The notes below the pieces were generated by a model, which was not told the DNA's origin, ran no database searches, and saw only the letters and a program-made list of their open reading frames with translations. The translations under genes were made by a program, and so were the position numbers. A stretch of 33,443 nt of DNA from Bacteroidales bacterium (GTDB lineage Bacteria > Bacteroidota > Bacteroidia > Bacteroidales > GWA2-32-17): the NCBI GenBank assembly GCA_013314715.1, contig JABUFC010000036.1, forward strand, positions 1 to 33,443. The letters are read 5' to 3'. Positions within the stretch are counted from its first letter, which is position 1, and each line of letters opens with the position of its first letter. Positions 28,143 to 33,443 of this stretch are shown piece by piece.

Positions 28143-31100
28143 ATGAGTTTTGTTCATTTACATGTTCATACACAGTATTCTATCCTTGATGGTGCTTCTA
28201 ATATCAAAAAATTAATAAAACGAGCTGTCGATTTGGGCATGCCTGCTTTAGCTATTACTGATCATGGAAATCTTTTTGGTATTAAAGAATTTTTAAATGA
28301 ATGCAAAAAACATAACGATGCCGAAAAGAAAAAACAAAAAGAAGCCCTTGAAAAAGGTGAGACTTACGAACCTCGTTTTTTAAAACCAATTGTAGGTTGC
28401 GAAATGTATTTAGCACGTCGCTCTCGGTTCGATAAAGATAAAAACTCCGACGACCGAAGCGGAAATCATTTAATCGTATTAGCAAAAAATATAACCGGAT
28501 ATCATAATCTATTAAAACTTGTCTCACTATCGTATATAGAAGGTTTTTATAGCAAGCCTCGCATCGATAAAGAAATACTCTTTAAATACAAAGACGGTCT
28601 TATTATATCTACCGCTTGTATTGCTGGCGAAATTCCTTCTGCCATTAGAAAAAATGATATAGAACTGGCACACAAACTAATATTAGAATACAAAGAACAA
28701 TTTGGCAACGATTTTTATCTCGAATTGCAAATGCATAAAACCAACGACCCCACAGCCGATAATGAAGTTTTTAAAGAACAAGAAAAAGTCAATAAAGTAC
28801 TTATAGAGCTTTCGAAACAAACAGGAGTAAAACTAATTTGCACCAACGACGTTCATTTTATCAATCAAGAAGATGCAGAGGCTCACGATAGGTTAATATG
28901 TATCAACACCAATGTTCCGGTTAACGATCCCTATCGCTTACGCTACACCAAGCAAGAATGGCTCAAATCGCCCGAAGAAATGAAAGCTCTTTTTTCGCAT
29001 ATACCTGAAGCGATAGAAAACACCCTTGAAATAGCTCATAAAGTAGAAGAATACGATATTAACAATTCACCAATAATGCCTATTTTTCCTATACCAAAAG
29101 ACTTTGCCGATGAAGAAACATACAAACAAAAATATACCGAAAATGACCTTATCGAAGAGTTTGGTGCAGATAATTTTAAACGTTTAGGAGGATACGATAA
29201 AGTATTGAGAATAAAATTCGAAGCCGATTATCTCGAACATCTTGTTAACATTGGGAAACAAAAACGTTATGGTAAACAAATAACCCCCGAAATTGAAGAA
29301 CGAATACAGTTTGAACTCAATACCATTAAACGAATGGGTTACCCTGGTTATTTTTTAATTGTTCAGGATTTTATCAATCAGGCTCGTAAAATGGGTGTTT
29401 GGGTCGGTCCTGGACGTGGTTCTGCAGCAGGTTCGGTAGTTTCGTATTGTTTAAACATTACAAACCTCGATCCTATAAAATATAATTTGCTATTTGAGCG
29501 TTTTTTAAACCCCGAACGAATTTCATTGCCCGATATAGATATCGACTTCGACGAAGATGGCCGCGAAGTTATTTTAAATTGGGTTGTAAAAAAATATGGC
29601 GAAGACAAAGTTGCCAATATTGTTACCTTTGGACGTATGGCAGCAAAATCGGCCATTAAAGATGTTGCCAGAATTCAAAATGTTCCTTTACAAGAAGCTA
29701 TTCGACTTACCAAACTTATACCTGAAAAAGAAGTAACCCTCGAAAAAGCTTACGAAGGCTCAGCAGAACTTAAAAATGAATTAGAAAATGGTTCGCCACT
29801 TATAGTCGAAACACTTAAGTATGCTCAAACACTCGAGGGCAGTGTAAGGCAGACAGGTATCCACGCATGCGGAATTATTATTAGCCGCGACCCACTTATG
29901 GAACATGTCCCCGTTTTTAAGTCGAAAGACTCGGAATTGCTCGTTACTCAATACGATGGACATTTTCTCGAAGAAATCGGTATGCTCAAAATGGACTTCC
30001 TCGGACTTAAAACATTATCTATTATAAAAGATGCTATCGATAACATAAAACTTCGCTACAATAAAGAAATTGACATTAACACCATTCCGCTTGACGATAA
30101 AAAAACATTTGAGCTATTTAGCAAAGGGCTTACAACCAGCGTTTTTCAATTTGAATCGGAAGGGATGAAACGATACCTTAAAGAACTTAAACCTGACCGT
30201 CTCGAAGATCTTATTGCGATGAATGCTCTATTTCGACCAGGACCATTAAAATACATCCCTCAGTTTATTGCACGAAAACATGGCAAAGAAAAAATTGAAT
30301 ACGACTTACCTCAAATGGAAGAGTTTCTTAAAGAAACTTACGGCATAACCGTCTATCAGGAACAGGTAATGCTTCTTTCGCAAAAACTTGCTAATTTTAC
30401 CAAAGGCGAAGCAGACGCACTCCGCAAGGCAATGGGTAAAAAACAACGCGAAGTACTCGACAAAATGAAAAGTCGCTTTATGGATGGTTGTAAACAAAAC
30501 AACCTCGATCTTAGCAAGTGCGAAAAAATATGGTCAGATTGGGAAGCTTTTGCCGAATACGCATTCAATAAATCGCACTCAACTTGCTATGCCTACCTTG
30601 CTTATCAAACTGCATATTTAAAAGCTCATTATCCGGCTGAATTTATTGCTGCCAACCTTAGTCGCAACCTCGCCGATATTAAAGAAATAACCAAACTTAT
30701 GAACGATTGCCGTCGAATGGGCATTAAGGTATTAGGTCCAAGCGTAAACGAAAGCCATATTCGCTTCACTGTTAACAAAGATGGAAACATCCGTTTTGGC
30801 TTAGGGGGCATTAAAGGACTTGGCGAAGCCGTTGCCAATGCTATAATCAACGAACGCAAGAACGGACCTTATACTTCTATTTTTAATTTTGCCGAACGTC
30901 TCGATCCCACTATGGTAAACAAACGAAGCTACGAAGCGTTAGCTTATGCTGGTGCATTCGACGAATTTACTAACGTTCAACGACATCATTATTTTAATGA
31001 TAATGGTCCTTCGTTTATCGAACAATTGCTTAAATACAGCCAACAAATTCGTAACGATAAATTATCGAACCAAAACACACTTTTTGGAAGTTCTTTACCA

Positions 31101-31799
31101 ATAGCCATTACCCCACCTACCATTCCCGTTTGCGAAGAATGGAGTACCATATATAAATTAAAAAAAGAAGCCGAATACATTGGCATTTACTTATCATCGC
31201 ACCCACTCGACCCCTATCTATTCGACATCGAAATGCTTACCAATACCACACTATCAGAACTGTCAAACTTAGAACTTTTAAAAGATAAAGAATTAAAATT
31301 TGCAGGCATGGTCAACGAGGTAACACAAAAAACTACCAAAACAGGAAAACCATATCTCTCTGCCACTATCGAAGACTATACCGATATTTACCATATTAAT
31401 CTATTTGGTCAAGATTTCGTTAATTATGCAAATTATTTTAAACAGGGTTTAGCTATTATTATTAAAGCTCACGTACCACAAAAAAAAGAAGATCAAAACT
31501 CATTTCAACCTGACCTTGCTATTAAAAAAGTTCTGCTTCTAAGCGAAATGCGTAATTTATACAAAAAAATTACCATTCAACTATGCATAGAAGATTTGAC
31601 CGAAAGTTTTATTAAAGATTTTTTAGAGGCCTTGAAAATGGCAGGAAAAGGAAAAACCGAATTAAATCTTCGGCTTTATACTAACATTGAAGAAGATAAA
31701 GATTTAAAATTCGATATGGTTTCGAAAAAATACAAAATATTTTTGTCAAACGATTTTATTAACTTCCTTCGCGAAAACGAAATATCTTTTAGTATTTAA
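28143..31799 (+). CDS. dnaE: DNA polymerase III alpha subunit
   Basis: Replicative DNA polymerase catalytic subunit. I chose the ATG at 28143 (MSFVHLHVHTQYS; 1218 aa) because family members start with the PHP domain. The longer frame from 28083 adds 20 residues unlike the family. The PHP metal-site motifs HLHVHTQYS and ITDHGNLFG are intact at the N-terminus. The polymerase active-site aspartates lie in LPDIDIDFDEDGRE near residue 461, with GPGRGSAAGSVVSY just before. FNKSHSTCYAYLAYQTAYLK and the tandem helix-hairpin-helix region follow. QNTLF near residue 977 resembles the beta-clamp-binding motif QxxLF. An OB-fold-like segment (KFAGMVNEVTQKTTKTGKPY) and a C-terminal tail complete it. A terminator-like hairpin follows the stop. 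Confidence 0.96.
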   Translation: MSFVHLHVHTQYSILDGASNIKKLIKRAVDLGMPALAITDHGNLFGIKEFLNECKKHNDAEKKKQKEALEKGETYEPRFLKPIVGCEMYLARRSRFDKDKNSDDRSGNHLIVLAKNITGYHNLLKLVSLSYIEGFYSKPRIDKEILFKYKDGLIISTACIAGEIPSAIRKNDIELAHKLILEYKEQFGNDFYLELQMHKTNDPTADNEVFKEQEKVNKVLIELSKQTGVKLICTNDVHFINQEDAEAHDRLICINTNVPVNDPYRLRYTKQEWLKSPEEMKALFSHIPEAIENTLEIAHKVEEYDINNSPIMPIFPIPKDFADEETYKQKYTENDLIEEFGADNFKRLGGYDKVLRIKFEADYLEHLVNIGKQKRYGKQITPEIEERIQFELNTIKRMGYPGYFLIVQDFINQARKMGVWVGPGRGSAAGSVVSYCLNITNLDPIKYNLLFERFLNPERISLPDIDIDFDEDGREVILNWVVKKYGEDKVANIVTFGRMAAKSAIKDVARIQNVPLQEAIRLTKLIPEKEVTLEKAYEGSAELKNELENGSPLIVETLKYAQTLEGSVRQTGIHACGIIISRDPLMEHVPVFKSKDSELLVTQYDGHFLEEIGMLKMDFLGLKTLSIIKDAIDNIKLRYNKEIDINTIPLDDKKTFELFSKGLTTSVFQFESEGMKRYLKELKPDRLEDLIAMNALFRPGPLKYIPQFIARKHGKEKIEYDLPQMEEFLKETYGITVYQEQVMLLSQKLANFTKGEADALRKAMGKKQREVLDKMKSRFMDGCKQNNLDLSKCEKIWSDWEAFAEYAFNKSHSTCYAYLAYQTAYLKAHYPAEFIAANLSRNLADIKEITKLMNDCRRMGIKVLGPSVNESHIRFTVNKDGNIRFGLGGIKGLGEAVANAIINERKNGPYTSIFNFAERLDPTMVNKRSYEALAYAGAFDEFTNVQRHHYFNDNGPSFIEQLLKYSQQIRNDKLSNQNTLFGSSLPIAITPPTIPVCEEWSTIYKLKKEAEYIGIYLSSHPLDPYLFDIEMLTNTTLSELSNLELLKDKELKFAGMVNEVTQKTTKTGKPYLSATIEDYTDIYHINLFGQDFVNYANYFKQGLAIIIKAHVPQKKEDQNSFQPDLAIKKVLLLSEMRNLYKKITIQLCIEDLTESFIKDFLEALKMAGKGKTELNLRLYTNIEEDKDLKFDMVSKKYKIFLSNDFINFLRENEISFSI

Positions 31800-31834
31800 C
31801 TTTTGCATAATACATATACCCCCATCATTGAAGC

Positions 31835-31870
31835 AAGGTAGCAATAAAAAAGCTACTTTCTTTTTTTTTA
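31835..31870 (+). terminator. Rho-independent-like terminator after dnaE
   Basis: GTAGC (31838-31842) pairs with GCTAC (31852-31856) around an A-rich loop. The stem can be extended by a few A:T and G:T pairs on each side. A T-rich run from 31857 to 31869 follows. It lies about 35 bp after the dnaE stop. Confidence 0.65.
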
Positions 31871-31992
31871 AATAGCTTTACGTTATTTATAATAGCAAAA
31901 CACTACCATTTAAACCAAGTACAATGAATAAACAAATTCAACCAGACTAATAAAAATAGAAATATTTTTAAAGTAATCAACTCAACACCCAC

Positions 31993-32076
31993 CGTCATAC
32001 CGAGCTTGTCGAGGTATAACCATTCACCAATCTAAATGAGCATAAGGGGTCATTCTTCGACAAGCTCAGAATGACG
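31993..32076. repeat. REP-like inverted repeat, copy 1
   Basis: Two 29-nt arms (31993-32021 and 32048-32076) pair at 24 of 29 positions around a 26-nt loop. The arm core is GAGCTTGTCGA on the left and TCGACAAGCTC on the right. The surrounding unit, from ACACCCACCG to the CAAAAA tail, recurs at 32199-32281 in the same orientation. This hairpin type is widespread in bacterial intergenic DNA as a short non-autonomous repeat; that is general knowledge, not a search result. Confidence 0.85.
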
Positions 32077-32198
32077 AGCAAAAAACTAGCTTTTATTCAC
32101 CAAGATTGAGATAAATTAAAAGAATTGTCAAAGTCGAGTTCTTCAAGTAAGTAATAGATAGATTAAAAATAAGTAATTCAATTCAACCCTACACCCAC

Positions 32199-32281
32199 CG
32201 TCATACCGAGCTTGTCGAGGTATAACCATACGCAAAACTAAATGGGCATTGGGGTCATTCTTCGACAAGCTCAGAATGACG
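32199..32281. repeat. REP-like inverted repeat, copy 2
   Basis: Same arms as copy 1 (32199-32227 and 32253-32281) with a 25-nt loop. The arms are identical between copies, while the loops have diverged (CATTCACCAA against ATACGCAAAA). Conserved arms with drifting loops suggest selection or repair acting on the stem. Confidence 0.85.
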
Positions 32282-32325
32282 ACAAAAAGGTTGGACTCGA
32301 CCATAAAGGAATTTTGCAAAGGTCT

Positions 32326-32394
32326 CTAAGTTTCAAGAATTTGTCCGTTGAAACTTTCACTATAAGGATGTCCAAGTAAGATATACACTTTCAT
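32326..32394 (-). pseudogene. Remnant of a flavodoxin-fold NAD(P)H oxidoreductase N-terminus
   Basis: From an ATG at 32394 the minus strand reads MKVYILLGHPYSESFN and six more residues to a TAG at 32328-32326. The pattern of beta-strand, GHP and SFN matches the first strand and FMN/FAD phosphate loop of NAD(P)H:quinone oxidoreductase-like proteins (Flavodoxin_2 family). Those are about 180-200 residues long, so only the first 22 residues remain. The reading breaks where the sequence GAGACCTTTGCAAA begins, just before REP copy 2, so an insertion or deletion there probably destroyed the gene. A chance match is possible because it is so short. Confidence 0.45.
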
Positions 32395-32425
32395 AATGTA
32401 GTTTTCTTGTATTTTTTACATTTTT

Positions 32426-32559
32426 CCATAACGTTTTGGCGCTTAGCGCAGTGGCGGATTTCGGAGCATTTCACTGTCAAACTACGATAAAATTTATTTG
32501 TTGTACTACCCTCCTTATCAGCACTTTCTGCACGCTTGATTTTATCCTTTGTTATGGGC
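32426..32559 (-). repeat. Palindrome-bounded cassette-separator-like element
   Basis: A 134-bp segment begins CCATAACG (32426-32433) and ends GTTATGGGC (32551-32559), which gives perfectly complementary 7-bp ends (CCATAAC/GTTATGG). Internal sequence is G+C-richer than its surroundings and includes GCGCTTAGCGC. It lies 3 bp past the stop of the small secreted-protein gene and 32 bp before the oxidoreductase remnant. A second element with the same end motif (GCCCATAACGG) starts at 33305. This resembles attC-type separators in architecture, but the ends do not fit the strict integron RYYYAAC/GTTRRRY boxes. Confidence 0.5.
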
Positions 32560-32562
32560 TTG

Positions 32563-33162
32563 TTATTCTGCTATTTCCATATTAATTATACTTATTTTAT
32601 CTTGCCAAGAGTTTGATGATTCATGGTAAAATTTTCCATGTATAAATTTTACTTTGTATTTTTTATTGCAGAATGATTCGATAATACTCATCCCCTCAGA
32701 TTCATTTTCTTCCCATTTAATAAAATCTGGAACTTCATTTGCCTCCAATAGCCCACCAATTTTATCTTTAAAGGCTATTGTTACACCGTCCTCATGAATG
32801 TTTCCATAAACTAATTCTAATTCAGCAACAATATAGCCATTATCATCCATAAAAACCCTTTCTTGATTGCACTTATTAAGTTCTACTTTATATTTTTCAA
32901 TAGCTGTATTTTTTTCCTTTATCTCATTTACAAAGTTTAATTGCTTAATTAAAGCATCCTTTATCTGATTTTCTAATTGCAATATTTGTTGAGTATAATT
33001 TGATTCTTGATTTATAATAACTGACTTAAGGCTATCAATTACCTTTTTTTGACTTTCAATTATTTCTTTTTTTGATTGAGCAATTGTCTCGATTGTTAAT
33101 GCGCAAAGAAAAGTTAGTAATATTGTAACTATTCTTAATGTTTGATGGGATTTATTTTTCAT
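32563..33162 (-). CDS. Small secreted protein with coiled coil, function unknown
   Basis: I do not recognise this 199-residue protein. I chose the ATG at 33162 because it starts directly with a signal peptide: MKNKSHQTL, a hydrophobic stretch IVTILLTFLCALTIETIA, then Gln at the likely +1 site. The open frame extends to an ATG at 33243, but those 27 residues are polar and look untranslated. Residues about 32-100 form a probable coiled coil rich in Lys, Glu, Gln and Asn (EIIESQKKVIDSLKSVI, QILQLENQIKDALIKQLNF). The C-terminal 80 residues look globular, with beta-rich segments such as YIVAELELVYG and YKVKFIHGKFYH. It is probably periplasmic. It is very AT-rich and sits alone between two palindromic elements, which suggests mobile or cassette origin. 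Confidence 0.65.
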   Translation of the reverse strand: MKNKSHQTLRIVTILLTFLCALTIETIAQSKKEIIESQKKVIDSLKSVIINQESNYTQQILQLENQIKDALIKQLNFVNEIKEKNTAIEKYKVELNKCNQERVFMDDNGYIVAELELVYGNIHEDGVTIAFKDKIGGLLEANEVPDFIKWEENESEGMSIIESFCNKKYKVKFIHGKFYHESSNSWQDKISIINMEIAE

Positions 33163-33304
33163 ATTATGTAAATTAAATTTTGTCTTACTCGTATGGCTTT
33201 TCAGTTCCGCCCTGTTTTTTAAATGTGGTTTTCTTGTCTCCACTTTTTTTTGTCTGTCACTTTAGGTGGTCAGCCTGCCTTGAACCGCTATGTTGTTTAA
33301 ACTT

Positions 33305-33443
33305 GCCCATAACGGCTTCGGAATTACCTTCGGTGAGAACGCTACGCTTAGTTGGTGCAGCAGAGCCCGATGTTTTGCTTGCAAAACAGTAAAGGGCGAA
33401 GCTGCATCCTAATCGGGCTCTGTTACACCAATTCTCGTGATAG
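33305..33443 (-). repeat. Second cassette-separator-like element, cut by the window edge
   Basis: Starts with GCCCATAACGG at 33305-33315, the same end motif as the element at 32426-32559. It contains a strong imperfect hairpin: 33352-33371 pairs with 33412-33431 at 18 of 20 positions, including 11 perfect pairs CAGAGCCCGAT/ATCGGGCTCTG. A nested small hairpin, GTTTTGC (33372-33378) and GCAAAAC (33381-33387), lies in the loop. If it follows the first element, it should end with GTTATGGGC shortly beyond the window. Confidence 0.5.

Larger units (their letters stand above)
31800..32562. other. Gene-poor spacer between dnaE and the terminal small gene
   Basis: No intact gene is visible in these 763 bp. 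From left to right the stretch holds a terminator-like hairpin, about 120 bp of plain AT-rich sequence, two hairpin repeats about 206 bp apart, a short gene remnant on the minus strand, and one palindrome-bounded element. Each is listed separately. The remaining parts (about 31871-31992, 32083-32190, 32395-32425) show nothing I recognise. Confidence 0.8.

Noticed and set aside
31981-32290. CRISPR array
   Set aside because: There are only two copies, about 206 bp apart, each an internal hairpin with its own loop; spacing and structure do not fit repeat-spacer units, and no cas gene is present.
32308-32326. Insertion-sequence end (TTTTGCAAAGGTCTC)
   Set aside because: It resembles the terminal repeats of some Bacteroidota insertion sequences from memory, but no matching opposite end, target duplication or transposase is visible.
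33180-33392. Plus-strand open frame across the right-hand element
   Set aside because: It runs through the hairpin arms, has no family resemblance, and its length is explained by lack of stops in G+C-richer palindromic DNA.
1-33443. tRNA or rRNA genes
   Set aside because: I saw no cloverleaf with a TTCGA-type T-arm or rRNA-like sequence in the intergenic spaces.

Overview
This AT-rich window reads as a chromosomal segment of a Bacteroidota bacterium. The evidence is a giant secreted protein with a type A T9SS C-terminal sorting domain, the alternative GlmU-type acyltransferase/nucleotidyltransferase of this phylum, TAnnTTTG-like promoter elements, no recognisable Shine-Dalgarno sequences, and signal peptides with Gln at +1. 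I cannot assign a genus.

Layout. Positions 1-3538 (minus strand): Lon protease, whose C-terminus lies outside the window, preceded by a GlmU-like bifunctional protein. 3709-8227 (plus): a compact xanthine dehydrogenase operon, xdhC-xdhA-xdhB. 8256-18590 (minus): a nine-gene surface-polysaccharide operon. In transcription order it holds a Wzx-type flippase, an FkbM methyltransferase, a DUF6625-like glycosyltransferase, a glucuronyl C5-epimerase-like protein, two GT4 glycosyltransferases, a GT4 fused to an N-acetyl-sugar amidotransferase (WbuX/WbpG type), a HisH-like glutaminase and a HisF-like ammonia-channel subunit. 18726-27521 (plus): a 1706-residue T9SS-secreted PKD/LamG-like protein with a nearly perfect 1.2-kb internal duplication, followed with almost no gap by rdgB, aroB, aroA and pgeF. 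27562-28050 (minus): folK. 28143-31799 (plus): dnaE. 31800-33443: a gene-poor end with a terminator, two copies of a REP-like hairpin, a short remnant of a flavodoxin-fold oxidoreductase gene, and a small secreted-protein gene between two palindromic elements that look like cassette separators.

How the genes work together. The polysaccharide operon predicts a glycan whose repeat unit is assembled by three or four glycosyltransferases and exported by the flippase. One N-acetyl group is probably converted to an acetamidino group by the WbuX-HisH-HisF trio, and a uronic-acid residue may be inverted at C5 by the epimerase. No Wzy polymerase, initiating transferase or nucleotide-sugar synthesis gene is in the window. 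XdhC, XdhA and XdhB together make and mature a molybdenum hydroxylase for purine oxidation.

The strongest leads are the GT4-amidotransferase fusion, the pairing of amidination with C5 epimerisation in one operon, the polarised divergence of the duplicated T9SS gene, and the cassette-like arrangement at the right end. Nothing here was checked by database search or alignment software.
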